Positions 17,819 through 26,828 of a stretch of DNA of 64,000 nucleotides are shown piece after piece. The position numbers and the translations under genes were made by a program. Origin of the DNA: Oscillatoria sp. FACHB-1406 (GTDB lineage Bacteria > Cyanobacteriota > Cyanobacteriia > Cyanobacteriales > Spirulinaceae); contig NZ_JACJSM010000004.1 in NCBI RefSeq assembly GCF_014698145.1, positions 208,494 through 272,493 of the forward strand. Reading direction: 5' to 3'. A model generated the notes under the pieces. That model was given only the letters and a program-made list of their open reading frames with translations. It did not search any database and had not been told where the DNA came from. Position 1 is the first letter of the stretch. Every line of letters begins with the position of its first letter.

Positions 17819-20152
17819 ATGTCTAGCCCCGATTTTCTCGCGCAACTCAACCCTTCCCAACGCCTTGCCGTCGAACATTTTTGCGGGCCAATGCTCGTTG
17901 TAGCGGGGGCGGGTTCGGGGAAAACGAGGGCGCTTACCTATCGCATTGCTAATTTAATCCTCACGCATAAAGTTGCCCCGGAAAATATTCTCGCGGTTAC
18001 GTTTACGAATAAAGCAGCGCGGGAAATGAAGGAACGCTTAGAAATTATTTTTGCGCGCCACTATGCCGAGCAAAAACACCAACAGCGTTTAGAGGTGTTG
18101 CCTGCTGAAGAACAGACAAGGTTGCGATCGCGCGTTTACAAAAACGTCACTAAACCCCTCTGGATTGGAACGTTTCACAGCCTCTTCTCCCGCATCCTGC
18201 GCTTCGATATTAATAAATATCAGGATGAGAAAGGAAGAATCTGGAATCGTAACTTTTCGATCTTTGACGAATCCGACGCGCAAAGTGTAGTTAAAAATAT
18301 CGTCACTAAACAGTTAAGCTTAGACGAAAAGAAATTCAATCCTCGTTCGGTTCGTTATGCCATTAGCAACGCCAAAAACCTCGGCTTTTCTCCCGCTGAA
18401 TATGCCCTAGAAGAATCGAACTATCGCGGGCGCGTTATCGCTGAAGTCTATAACGAATATCAAGCGCAACTGGCGGCGAATAATGCGCTCGATTTCGATG
18501 ACTTAATCTTAGTTCCCACGCGCTTATTCCAACAAAATGAATCGGTGTTGGGGTATTGGCACAATCAATTCCATCATATCCTCGTCGATGAGTATCAAGA
18601 TACCAATCGCATTCAATACGAATTAATTCGCCTGTTGGCAACGAATAACGAACCCAAAAAGAGCGAGTGGAATTGGCAGGGGCGATCGGTTTTTGCGGTA
18701 GGCGATGCCGACCAATCGATCTACTCTTTTAGGATGGCAGATTATACCATATTATTGGGCTTTCAGGAAGACTTTGGCGATGGTTTGCCGGACGAAGATA
18801 CGCGAACAATGGTGAAATTAGAAGAGAACTATCGATCGCGCGAAAATATCCTGGAAGCGGCGAACCAACTGATTGAAAACAATACCCAACGCATCGATAA
18901 GGTATTGCGTCCGACGCGAGGAACGGGCGAACAAATTTATTGCTACAAAGCCGATAACGAACAAACCGAAGCCCGCTTTGTCATCCAACAAATCTTAGAA
19001 CTCAACCGACAAAATCCCGATCTCGATTGGGGCAGTTTTGCGATTTTATACCGAACTAACGCTCAATCGCGCGTTTTTGAAGATTCCCTCAGAGGGAAAG
19101 TTCCTTATATTGTCGTCGGCGGGTTAAAATTTTACGATCGCAAAGAAATTAAAGACGCGATCGCATACTTGCGCGTCCTCGCCAATCCCTCCGATACCGT
19201 GAGTATCCTGCGCGTTATTAATACCCCTCGACGCGGAATCGGACAAACCACCATCGATAACTTACTCAACGCCTCCAAAGAATTAAACATTCCCCTCTGG
19301 GAAATTCTCGCTGACGAAACCTCCGTCAGTACCCTCGCCGGACGCGCCGCTAAATCGGTCAATCAATTTGCTAAACTCATTCAGCAGTATCAAGAACAAA
19401 TTAATAACCTAACCGCAGCCGAAATCGTGCGGGGAATTATGGAACATTCCGGCTACATCGATGACCTCAAAAAACAGGGAACCGATGAAGCCGAAAGCCG
19501 CTTAGAAAACGTTTTTGAATTAGTCAATGCTGTCGCCCAATTCCAAGAAGAAAATGAAGAGACCAGCTTAGAATCTTTCTTAGCGAACGCCTCCCTTGCC
19601 TCCGATTTAGATAACCTTGAAGAAGGTCAAAAAGCTGTCTCTCTAATGACCTTACATTCTGCCAAAGGCTTAGAATTTCCCGTGGTCTTTCTCGTCGGTT
19701 TAGAACAAGGATTATTCCCCAACAATCGTACCCTCGATGACCCCCTCGCCCTCGAAGAAGAACGCCGCCTCTGTTACGTGGGAATTACCCGCGCGCAGGA
19801 ACAATTATTTCTTTCCCATGCCAAAGAACGGGCTTTGTGGGGGTCGCGCGAACCGGCCGTTCCTTCCCAATTTTTAGGAGAAATTCCTAAAGAATTAGTA
19901 GCGAGTAACGCGCGCGCCGCCGCCCAATACCGCCGCCGCAGTCCCCTCTCAGAACAGGAAACCTCCGCCCCTCGCAACGCCGCCCCGACCATCGATTGGA
20001 AAGTTGGCGATCGCGTCCTTCATAATATGTTTGGGGAAGGGCAAGTGACGCACGTTTTCGGTACGGGAAATAAAACCAGTCTCTCGATTAAATTTTCCGA
20101 TTACGGTCAGAAAATTATCGATCCTAAAGTTGCACCGATGCAGCGTTCTTAA
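17819..20152 (+). CDS. pcrA: ATP-dependent DNA helicase, UvrD/PcrA family
   Basis: 777-residue superfamily 1A 3'-5' helicase for repair and clearing of replication blocks. Motifs are in order: Q-motif LNPSQRLAVEH, Walker A VVAGAGSGKTRAL, Ia AVTFTNKAAREM, motif II VDEYQDTN, III VGDADQSIYSFR, IV ENYRS, V TLHSAKGLEFPVVFLVGLEQGLFP and VI EEERRLCYVGITRA. The C-terminal ~60 residues (WKVGDRVLHNMFGEGQV) form the Tudor-like domain that links PcrA to RNA polymerase. ATG at 17819 directly follows a heptamer repeat array, so its leader is repeat sequence. It ends convergently with chlI, with a hairpin in the 54-base gap. Confidence 0.96.
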   Translation: MSSPDFLAQLNPSQRLAVEHFCGPMLVVAGAGSGKTRALTYRIANLILTHKVAPENILAVTFTNKAAREMKERLEIIFARHYAEQKHQQRLEVLPAEEQTRLRSRVYKNVTKPLWIGTFHSLFSRILRFDINKYQDEKGRIWNRNFSIFDESDAQSVVKNIVTKQLSLDEKKFNPRSVRYAISNAKNLGFSPAEYALEESNYRGRVIAEVYNEYQAQLAANNALDFDDLILVPTRLFQQNESVLGYWHNQFHHILVDEYQDTNRIQYELIRLLATNNEPKKSEWNWQGRSVFAVGDADQSIYSFRMADYTILLGFQEDFGDGLPDEDTRTMVKLEENYRSRENILEAANQLIENNTQRIDKVLRPTRGTGEQIYCYKADNEQTEARFVIQQILELNRQNPDLDWGSFAILYRTNAQSRVFEDSLRGKVPYIVVGGLKFYDRKEIKDAIAYLRVLANPSDTVSILRVINTPRRGIGQTTIDNLLNASKELNIPLWEILADETSVSTLAGRAAKSVNQFAKLIQQYQEQINNLTAAEIVRGIMEHSGYIDDLKKQGTDEAESRLENVFELVNAVAQFQEENEETSLESFLANASLASDLDNLEEGQKAVSLMTLHSAKGLEFPVVFLVGLEQGLFPNNRTLDDPLALEEERRLCYVGITRAQEQLFLSHAKERALWGSREPAVPSQFLGEIPKELVASNARAAAQYRRRSPLSEQETSAPRNAAPTIDWKVGDRVLHNMFGEGQVTHVFGTGNKTSLSIKFSDYGQKIIDPKVAPMQRS

Positions 20153-20171
20153 CCCCAATTCGAGCGGAAGT

Positions 20172-20188
20172 GCGGGCATCTTGCCCGC
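20172..20188. terminator. hairpin between convergent pcrA and chlI
   Basis: Perfect inverted repeat GCGGGCA-TCT-TGCCCGC in the short gap between two convergent genes. Its position suggests a bidirectional transcription end, but there is no U-run, so it could equally be a dispersed repeat. Confidence 0.55.
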
Positions 20189-20206
20189 CTGAATTCCCTC
20201 AAACTC

Positions 20207-21286
20207 CTAAGACTCTTCGCTGCTTTCGATGCCAAAAACGCGATTAAACGCTTTCTCAACTTTATAACCCGAATCGATCGCTTCCAAGGGATCTTTGCGC
20301 AGGCGATGACGCAGACAGAGAACGATGGTTCGGCGGATATCGTCTACCGTTGCTTCAGTGCGACCTTCAAAAGCCGCCAGCGCTTTCGCCGCGCGATTGG
20401 TGACAATATCGCCCCGCAGTCCGTCTACATTCAACTCCGAACACACTTCCGAAATATTAACGCGCAAATCGTAATCGAGATTGACTTGGGGGAGTAAATC
20501 TCTGGCTTGAATTAAACGTTCTTGTAGTGCATCTTGTTCGCTTTGGTGCTGTTCGCAGAACGCTTGTGGGTCGCGGTCGAATTCCGCACGCTGTTCGACA
20601 ATTTGCACCCGCAACGCCGGTTCGCGCACCGTGCGGATTTCTGCGTGCATTCCGAAACGGTCTAATAATTGGGGGCGGAGTTCGCCTTCTTCCGGGTTTC
20701 CGGAACCGACTAAGACAAAGCGGGCGGGGTGGCGAATCGAGATTCCTTCCCGTTCTACCGTATTCCAACCGCTGGCGGCGGAATCGAGTAGTACGTCTAC
20801 GAGGTGGTCGTCGAGTAGGTTCACCTCATCTACATAAAGGATGCCTCGGTTTGCCTTCGCCAGCAGTCCCGGTTCAAACGCTTTCACGCCTTCGGATAGG
20901 GCTTTTTCAATATCAATCGTGCCGCACACTCGGTCTTCCGTCGCACCGAGGGGAAGGTCAACCATGATGACCTTCTTTTGGACGGTGTTTAAGGAGATAC
21001 CGTCGGTTACTTTTTGGCGTACCTCGTCACTCATTAACTCCGGGTCGGTGGGGTCGGAGTTAAAGGGGTCGTCGGCGATAACTTCGATTTCTGGGAGGAG
21101 GTCGGCGAGGGCGCGGATGGTTGTCGATTTTCCGGTGCCGCGATCGCCCATAATCATTACACCCCCCACTTTCGGGTCGATGACATTGAGTAGAAGCGCC
21201 AATTTCATCTCTTCCTGACCGACAATAGCGGTGAAAGGGAAGACAACGCGACGGGTTTTCGGGGGGGCGGGGGCTGTGACTGTCAT
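20207..21286 (-). CDS. chlI: magnesium chelatase ATPase subunit I
   Basis: AAA+ subunit of Mg-chelatase, which inserts Mg2+ into protoporphyrin IX at the start of chlorophyll synthesis together with ChlD and ChlH. 359 residues, the usual length. Visible motifs: FPFTAIVGQEEMK, Walker A MGDRGTGKST (about 47-56), DPFNSDPTDPELM, VDLPLGATEDRV, Walker B GILYVDEVNLLDDH, sensor I LVGSGNPEEGELRPQLLDRFG, and the C-terminal lid region with LRHRLRKDPLE. chlD and chlH are not in the window. The gene is alone on its strand. The GUN4-domain protein at 9036-10775 is not the canonical Gun4 partner. Confidence 0.97.
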   Translation of the reverse strand: MTVTAPAPPKTRRVVFPFTAIVGQEEMKLALLLNVIDPKVGGVMIMGDRGTGKSTTIRALADLLPEIEVIADDPFNSDPTDPELMSDEVRQKVTDGISLNTVQKKVIMVDLPLGATEDRVCGTIDIEKALSEGVKAFEPGLLAKANRGILYVDEVNLLDDHLVDVLLDSAASGWNTVEREGISIRHPARFVLVGSGNPEEGELRPQLLDRFGMHAEIRTVREPALRVQIVEQRAEFDRDPQAFCEQHQSEQDALQERLIQARDLLPQVNLDYDLRVNISEVCSELNVDGLRGDIVTNRAAKALAAFEGRTEATVDDIRRTIVLCLRHRLRKDPLEAIDSGYKVEKAFNRVFGIESSEES

Positions 21287-21554
21287 ATTCTCGAGTAGGT
21301 TAGGTCGGTAGGTCGCTCGGGCAGAAGCTTTTATTATCGGCTAATTTCGGGCAACGCTAGCAAAAGCGTTTTCTATTGTCTCACTTCGACCCCGCGTTTT
21401 GTAAGCCTGGTGCGTCCTGCGAAGTTACATTCGTTCGGAGTCAGCTAAAGACTAGGGATGAGATTAAGGTTAAATTAGTAGGGAGAGCCGCTGGATTTCT
21501 CTTTGCAGGAAAGGCGATTCAGCTTAAATTTTAACCCCTAGGGGAGTAAAAACG

Positions 21555-21806
21555 ATGAAGGTCAAAGGAATTATACGCGGCAACACAATTGAGCTTTTAG
21601 AATCACTTTCAGTTCTCGATGGACTGGAAATCTTTATTGAAATACCCGATGATATCGCCTTTAATTCAGAGCAAAAATGGGAACAGATAAAGGGGGTTAT
21701 TGGAGCGTGGAAAGATGATGAAGAAATTAGCAATATTTTTCAGGCGATAGATGAAGAACGTCATGCCGACTTAGGGCAGCCTCTCAATTTCGATAGTTTA
21801 AATTGA
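21555..21806 (+). CDS. antitoxin-like protein paired with VapC
   Basis: 83-residue protein with an AbrB/AF2212-like beta-strand start (VKGIIRGNTIELLESLSVLDGLEIFIEIPDD) and an acidic helical tail, the usual layout of VapB-type antitoxins encoded just before a PIN toxin. The N-terminal half would bind operator DNA and the tail would neutralise the toxin. Its stop lies 14 bases before the ATG of the next gene, so the two are surely co-transcribed. Confidence 0.78.
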   Translation: MKVKGIIRGNTIELLESLSVLDGLEIFIEIPDDIAFNSEQKWEQIKGVIGAWKDDEEISNIFQAIDEERHADLGQPLNFDSLN

Positions 21807-21820
21807 GCGATAAGTTTTCT

Positions 21821-22216
21821 ATGTATCTTCTCGATACCAATATTTGCATAGCCATTATTCAGGGCAACTCAGCAGTAGTCACTCGATTTCAGGAAAAATA
21901 CCAGGAATGTTATCTCTCTACGCTTGTTCTCGGAGAACTCTATAAAGGGGTGTATTGTTCGAGCAGAGTCGAGAAAAATTTGCTTGTTCTCAATCAGTTT
22001 GCCAACCCGCTAACTAAAGTTAACTTCGATGAAAATGCTGCTATAGAATTTGGTAAAATTCAAGGAGAACTTAAACAAATTGGTAGACCCACCGGACAAA
22101 TCGATGCACTTATTGCATCAGTGGCTCGCTTCCGTAATGATGTCTTAGTTACAAATAATACCCGTCACTTTATCAATATTGAAAATTTGAAATTAGAAAA
22201 TTGGTTAGATACTTAA
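21821..22216 (+). CDS. vapC: VapC-type PIN-domain toxin
   Basis: 131-residue PIN ribonuclease. Acidic active-site residues are present: Asp in MYLLDTNICI (residue 5), Glu in LGELYKG, Asp in QIDALIAS, and LVTNNTRHF near the end. ATG at 21821 gives the canonical VapC start; a TTG at 21803 would overlap the antitoxin stop by three bases. Substrates of VapC toxins are usually tRNAs or rRNA, but the target here is unknown. Confidence 0.88.
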   Translation: MYLLDTNICIAIIQGNSAVVTRFQEKYQECYLSTLVLGELYKGVYCSSRVEKNLLVLNQFANPLTKVNFDENAAIEFGKIQGELKQIGRPTGQIDALIASVARFRNDVLVTNNTRHFINIENLKLENWLDT

Positions 22217-22271
22217 TCCATCGCTACTTGAAACATGAAGGTATGGTTCTAAACCCTGAAAGTCTTGTCTC

Positions 22272-22306
22272 CGAATTACGAATTACGAATTACGAATTAC
22301 GAATTA
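22272..22306. repeat. heptamer array CGAATTA x5 at the end of the M42 peptidase gene
   Basis: Five exact units; on the minus strand they read TAATTCG, and the first unit provides the TAA stop of the peptidase gene. Same heptamer as at 6446 and 17626. Confidence 0.95.
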
Positions 22307-23350
22307 CAGTTGAGGTGAGGTGAGGTAAGCTTGTAGGAGGGGAATGCAGTTTGCGATCGCGCCTAAGTGGGCGATTTCGTAGCCGTGGGTGTTCTGCGTC
22401 GGAAACCCCAAACAAGCCGCCCGCGCGACATGACCGAATTTCATCGCGATCGACGCATCGCTACCAAAACCGCTAATTGCGGCAAATTGTAAGGGAATAT
22501 TGGCCCAATTTGCTGCCGATTGCAACTCCCGATTTAAGCCTTCATCGTAAATCCCATAACCATCTTGAGACAGCAAGACGGGCGCTTCACCTTCATCAAT
22601 GGGATATTCAACCGAAAGCGGACAAATTTCTAAGGCAATTAAGGCATCGAGGCGCTGATTTTGGGTGAAGTACAGCGCCCCAATCGCACCGACTTCTTCT
22701 TTCGCCGAAGCGACGAGGTAAACATCAACGGGCGGATTTTTCACTCGTTCGGCGAGGGCGAGCAAAATGGCGATCGATGCTTTATTATCCAGGGTATAAC
22801 TGCCGATATAATCTTTGAGGCGCAGGGGATGTTTGCGGTGCTTGCTGACGACGACGCGAGTTCCGGGGCGCACGCCTGCGGCTTCTAGTTCTTCGTTGCT
22901 GCATTTCGTTTCTACCCATACGTCTTCCCAACGCAAGGGGGCGCTATCTTGCTGCGCTTTTTGGGGCGATTCGTGGGAGACGTGGCGCGAACCGAAGGAG
23001 AGAATGCCGGGAATGGTGGCAATATCGCCCAGGATATCGACTGCGCCTTCGCCATAAATCCAGGGGAAGGAACCGCCCAATCTGCGAATTTCTAAGCAAC
23101 CTTTGGGCGTGAAGGACTTGACAATTGCGCCGATTTCGTCTTTGTGTCCGGTGATGGCAACCGCGCCTTCTCCCGTACCGGGAATTTTGGCGATAATATT
23201 CCCGGCTGCATCCTGCCAGGTTTCTACGCCTAAAGTTTGGAATTTTTCAAGGAGGACGCGATCGATTTCTGCTTCCACACCGCTGGGAGAATGCAGTAAG
23301 ACTAATTCTTCAATCGTCTCGAATAGCCAATCGTAGAGTTCTACTGTCAT
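22304..23350 (-). CDS. M42 family metallopeptidase (glutamyl aminopeptidase-like)
   Basis: 348-residue cytosolic aminopeptidase of the tetrahedral TET type, with two metal ions per active site. Ligands and catalytic residues: TGHKDEIGAIV, TLDNKASIAILLALAE, SAKEEVGAIGALYF (Glu-Glu pair) and the late THGYEIAHLGA. The start is ATG at 23350 (MTVELYDWLFE), preceded by AGGA at good spacing. The frame stays open for 45 further codons upstream, but that stretch is a MITE-like inverted repeat and unlikely to be coding. The stop codon belongs to a heptamer array. Confidence 0.93.
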   Translation of the reverse strand: MTVELYDWLFETIEELVLLHSPSGVEAEIDRVLLEKFQTLGVETWQDAAGNIIAKIPGTGEGAVAITGHKDEIGAIVKSFTPKGCLEIRRLGGSFPWIYGEGAVDILGDIATIPGILSFGSRHVSHESPQKAQQDSAPLRWEDVWVETKCSNEELEAAGVRPGTRVVVSKHRKHPLRLKDYIGSYTLDNKASIAILLALAERVKNPPVDVYLVASAKEEVGAIGALYFTQNQRLDALIALEICPLSVEYPIDEGEAPVLLSQDGYGIYDEGLNRELQSAANWANIPLQFAAISGFGSDASIAMKFGHVARAACLGFPTQNTHGYEIAHLGAIANCIPLLQAYLTSPQL

Positions 23351-23381
23351 TAATGAATTCCTAAAAAAGTTCGCCAGATTT

Positions 23382-23493
23382 GTAGTGCCGTGACACACCT
23401 TAAATGAGGCTTTAGAAAAACTCTTGAAACCCGATCGAGTAAGCAATAGAACGAGAAACCTATCGCACAGTTTTAGCTGTGTCACGGCACTAC
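23382..23493. mobile_element. 112-bp MITE-like element with 16-bp terminal inverted repeats
   Basis: The ends are GTAGTGCCGTGACACA (23382-23397) and its exact reverse complement (23478-23493). The interior carries no gene. It sits between the M42 peptidase and argF and adds an artificial upstream extension to the peptidase frame. No clear target-site duplication is visible. No transposase with matching ends is in the window. Confidence 0.85.
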
Positions 23494-23516
23494 GTCTATG
23501 CTCGATCGCCGATTTG

Positions 23517-24440
23517 CTAAACTAGTCCGAGTAAGGCGACGAGTAACGCTTTTTGGGCGTGCATTCGGTTTTCGGCTTGATCCCAAAGACGAGATTGTGC
23601 GCCTTCCATGACAGCTTCGGTAATTTCTTCGCCGCGATGGGCGGGCAAACAGTGGAGGACGATCGCGTTGGGGTCGGCAATCTTCATCAATTGTTCGTTG
23701 ACCTGGTAAGGTTGGAACAGGGGAATGCGATCGCTCGCCGAATCTTCTTGCCCCATACTCGCCCAAACATCGGTATAAAGCACCTGCGCGCCTTCTACGG
23801 CGGCTTTGGCATCGTCGGTGACAATAATTTCTGCCCCATCTATGGCTAATTGTTGCGCTTTTTCCACGATCGCGGGATCGGGGCGAAATCCTTCGGGAGT
23901 AGCGACGCGCACGTTCATCCCCATCATTGCGCCGCCAATAATCAGGGAGTGCGCGACGTTATTGCCATCGCCGAGGTAAGTTAGGGTTAAGCCAGACAGA
24001 GAACCGAGATGTTCTTGTACGGTTAAGAAGTCGGCAAGAATTTGGCAGGGGTGTTCTAAGTCACTCAGGGCGTTGACGATGGGAATCTCTGCGTAGCGGG
24101 CAAAGGTTTCTAAGTCCTCTTGTTTAAAGGTGCGGACTGCGAGAATATCGAGGTAGCGATCGAGGACGCGCGCCGTATCGGTAATCGGTTCGCCGCGCCC
24201 GACTTGGGTAACATTGGGATTGAGATCGATTGCTTGTCCGCCCAGTTGGTACATGGCAACGGTAAAACTGACGCGGGTGCGCGTCGAAGCTTTATAAAAG
24301 AGCAATCCAAGAATTTTATTGCAGGGAGGGAGCGATTTTTGTCCCCCCTTGAGTTCGGAGGCTAGCTGTAGAAGTCCCTGAAGTTGTTCGGAACTCAAAT
24401 CGGCGATACTGAGAAAATCTTTGCCCTTCAGCGAATCCAT
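23517..24440 (-). CDS. argF: ornithine carbamoyltransferase
   Basis: Transfers the carbamoyl group from carbamoyl phosphate to ornithine, giving citrulline in arginine synthesis. 307 residues, normal length. Carbamoyl-phosphate site FYKASTRTRVSF, LADFLTVQEH after NALSDLEHPCQ, the SMG loop region DVWASMGQED that binds ornithine, and the catalytic HCLPAHRGEEIT are all intact. Single gene, ATG at 24440. Confidence 0.97.
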   Translation of the reverse strand: MDSLKGKDFLSIADLSSEQLQGLLQLASELKGGQKSLPPCNKILGLLFYKASTRTRVSFTVAMYQLGGQAIDLNPNVTQVGRGEPITDTARVLDRYLDILAVRTFKQEDLETFARYAEIPIVNALSDLEHPCQILADFLTVQEHLGSLSGLTLTYLGDGNNVAHSLIIGGAMMGMNVRVATPEGFRPDPAIVEKAQQLAIDGAEIIVTDDAKAAVEGAQVLYTDVWASMGQEDSASDRIPLFQPYQVNEQLMKIADPNAIVLHCLPAHRGEEITEAVMEGAQSRLWDQAENRMHAQKALLVALLGLV

Positions 24441-24588
24441 AGCTCAAAATTTAGACGACTCAGCGCTTCAATCGCGTGAAGCCTACATTATATGTCGGAA
24501 GGTTCCGTTCTTGAAATTTCGAGCATTTTGATTTTCGGGCGGTGGTGTAGTGCGGGTTAATTCTGCCTCTGCGGTTGCGACTGGGTTT

Positions 24589-25185
24589 TTATCGAGCTTC
24601 TAGTTCGGCAATGCGCGCGAGGGCATCCTGATAGTATTGGGTGAGTTCTTGGTTGCGGTAAAGTTCGGCTGCTTTACGAAAATCGGCGAGTGCGCCTTCG
24701 CGATCGCCGAGTTGCGCTTTGGATAAAGCGCGATTATAGTAAGCTTGCGCGTAGTTCTCGTTGTAGCGCAGGGCATTAGTATAATCTTCAATTGCGCCGC
24801 GATCGTCTTGGGTACGACGTTTGGCAATCCCGCGTCCGAGGTAGGCGTTGGCATTGGTGGGGTTTAGCTGCAAGGACTGGTTGTAGTCCTCGAGAGCTTT
24901 GGGATAGTTTTGTTGATTGCGATAGGCGATGGCGCGCCCGAGATAAGCATTGGCGTTCTGCGGTTCGCGTTCGATTAAGGTACTAAAATCCGAGATTGCG
25001 CCTTGGTAGTCCTGTTGCTGAAGTTTCTGTACGCCGCGATTGAACAAAACATTCCCGTCTACCTGGGTTTGAGCTTCGGCTCGAGGCGAGAAGGCAGAAG
25101 GGACGAAGGAGGAGAGTAGGGGGGAAGTGCTGCCGATCGCGATCGCGATTCCTAGCATTTTAATCAAGTTACGGTTGCGATTCAT
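24589..25185 (-). CDS. exported tetratricopeptide-repeat protein
   Basis: 198 residues from ATG at 25185, chosen because it begins a signal peptide (MNRNRNLIKMLGIAIAIG, cleavage near AEAQ); the frame is open for 34 codons upstream. Four TPR units follow, with repeated NANAYLGRGIAKRR-type and DYNQSLQLNP-type halves, then a short C-terminal helix. Probably a periplasmic scaffold; no partner can be named. The 308-base gap up to 25493 contains nothing that I recognise. Confidence 0.88.
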   Translation of the reverse strand: MNRNRNLIKMLGIAIAIGSTSPLLSSFVPSAFSPRAEAQTQVDGNVLFNRGVQKLQQQDYQGAISDFSTLIEREPQNANAYLGRAIAYRNQQNYPKALEDYNQSLQLNPTNANAYLGRGIAKRRTQDDRGAIEDYTNALRYNENYAQAYYNRALSKAQLGDREGALADFRKAAELYRNQELTQYYQDALARIAELEAR

Positions 25186-25493
25186 AAACAAAAAAACACG
25201 ATTACAACTTCTAACATTCCCCTTCGCAACGCTGGGATACCCCGCGATCGCAAAATGGGGATATCGCCAGTTTAGCTTTATCCCCAATCTCTTGTCTTCT
25301 GTTTCAGGGTTTCAATCCCTTTCAACCTTTTTGCTTGCTCCTTGCTGGGCGGAGCGATCGCCATCATAACCCCTTTTTCCGATCGATATTCGATTTAAAT
25401 TCTAGGATCGGATGATTGCTTCATAATTCTTAATGAAGGGAGCGGGATTTCAGCCGACAAAAAATATCGCTTTCTGCCAATCCCGAACTGGCG

Positions 25494-25655
25494 TTATTTG
25501 AGGTGCAGGTAGCTCGCTTCTGCTTCGAGTTGGCGCACTAACTGCTCGTCTCCTCTAGCGCGAGCGGCTTCCAAGCGGTGTTCTAGGTTTTTCCGCAGGC
25601 TTTCGCGATGGTTGACTGCTGCGGTTTTGACGGCTTCTTGACGATTTCTATTCAC
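25494..25655 (-). CDS. conserved small cyanobacterial protein
   Basis: 53 residues beginning (V/M)NRNRQEAVKTAAVNHRES and ending QLEAEASYLHLK: a charged, fully helical protein with an Arg/Glu-rich centre (RLEAARARGDEQLVRQ). A GTG at 25655 preceded by GGGGGTAACAACC has a strong ribosome binding site; a GTG ten codons further upstream is the alternative. Its function is unknown to me; it resembles small proteins widely present in cyanobacteria. Confidence 0.75.
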   Translation of the reverse strand: MNRNRQEAVKTAAVNHRESLRKNLEHRLEAARARGDEQLVRQLEAEASYLHLK

Positions 25656-25774
25656 GGTTGTTACCCCCAGAATGCATAAATTCACTTCACTTCCTTAATA
25701 TAGCATTTTTAAGCTAAACTGTAGTTTTTGTTACAGAAATTTTTAAACATTTTGTTATATTTGAGGGTTGCGGT

Positions 25775-26566
25775 ATGAACCAACCCAAAATTATTACTCT
25801 CCTGAGCGATTTTGGCTGGCAAGATAGTTATGTCGGCGCGATGAAAGGCGCGATCGCGCGCATCAACCCCACCCTCAACATTCTCGATCTCACCCACGAC
25901 ATCCCGCCCCAAGATTTAACCGCCGCCCGCTTTTGCCTGCTGAATACCTATCGCTACTTTCCCGACGGTACGGTTCACGTCGCTGTCGTCGATCCCGGTG
26001 TGGGCAGTCGGCGGCGCGCGATCGCCGTACAAATCGCAGCGGGAACGCTTGTCGGGCCGGATAATGGGATTTTTAGCGGTATACTCAGCGAAACGCCCGC
26101 CTTCGCTGCGGTAGAACTCACTAACCCCGATTATTGGCGCATTCCTTCCCCTAGCAACACCTTTCACGGACGCGATATTTTTGCCCCCGTCGGCGCGCAC
26201 CTAGCCAGCGGTACGCCCCTAGCCGAGTTGGGCGACGCGATCGCCCCCGGAACCCTCGTGCAACTGCCCTTCCCGGCGCTAAAACCGACTGCTACGGGGC
26301 TTGAGGGCTGCATTCAGTATTGCGATCGCTTCGGCAATTTAATCGCTAATATTCCAGCGGCGGCGGTAGCAGGGAAAAGTTGGTTCCTAAGCGCAGGAGA
26401 ACGCACCTTTGTGGGTGTAAAGACTTACAACGACGTAGCGAAAGGGGAAAGCCTCGCACTCGTCGGCAGTCACGGTTGGGTAGAAATTGCGGTGAATGGA
26501 GGCAGCGCGCGATCGCAGCTTAACTTGGATTGCGGCGCAGTAGTATGCTTGAGAGTGACGGGGTGA
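25775..26566 (+). CDS. SAM hydroxide adenosyltransferase, DUF62 (chlorinase/fluorinase fold)
   Basis: 263 residues. Non-halogenating relatives of fluorinase hydrolyse S-adenosylmethionine to adenosine and methionine. Family motifs: LLSDFGWQDSYVGAMKG with the key Asp, LTHDIPPQDL, VVDPGVGSRRRAI, GPDNGIFSG and FHGRDIFAPVGAHLA, which supply the Asp-Arg-His set that activates water. The second domain runs from about 165 (YCDRFGNLIANIP). Nothing suggests use of a halide. Single gene followed by repeat-rich DNA. Confidence 0.93.
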   Translation: MNQPKIITLLSDFGWQDSYVGAMKGAIARINPTLNILDLTHDIPPQDLTAARFCLLNTYRYFPDGTVHVAVVDPGVGSRRRAIAVQIAAGTLVGPDNGIFSGILSETPAFAAVELTNPDYWRIPSPSNTFHGRDIFAPVGAHLASGTPLAELGDAIAPGTLVQLPFPALKPTATGLEGCIQYCDRFGNLIANIPAAAVAGKSWFLSAGERTFVGVKTYNDVAKGESLALVGSHGWVEIAVNGGSARSQLNLDCGAVVCLRVTG

Positions 26567-26828
26567 CGGCGCTTCGACTTCGCTCAGCGCACCGGGTGAC
26601 GGGGGGACGGGGTGACGGGGAGATTGAGGATACCCAATTTAGATGCGTCTTAGCTTACATAACAGTCGAGCCGAGTTTTTCGGTTCGAGGCTTGCATCCG
26701 GGATAATTTTTAATTCTTAATTCTTAATTCCCAAACCTCGTTCCTAAAATTGTAACGGAAGCGCTCTTTTCCGGAAGATACGGCACAGTAGAAGGAAAAG
26801 AACGATGGATGCAAAATAGATACTCTTT
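26556..26828. repeat. repeat-rich gap between the DUF62 and serpin genes
   Basis: Contains the 19-bp word CGCTTCGACTTCGCTCAGC (26570-26588) inside a GGCGCT...AGCGC stem, GGTGACGGG-type units (26592-26621) and three TTAATTC heptamers (about 26709-26731). The 19-bp word recurs exactly inside the CHAT gene at 31707-31725. Confidence 0.85.

Noticed and set aside
20527..20967. 146-codon frame antisense to chlI
   Set aside because: Shadow of the conserved chlI coding sequence with improbable Arg/Gly content.
9036..21286. Idea that the GUN4-domain protein is the Mg-chelatase activator paired with chlI
   Set aside because: It has a coiled coil and unknown domain not present in Gun4, is 9 kb away on the other strand and separated by accessory genes.
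23351..23485. N-terminal extension of the M42 peptidase
   Set aside because: The extra 45 codons run through a MITE-like inverted repeat; ATG at 23350 has a ribosome binding site and matches the family start.
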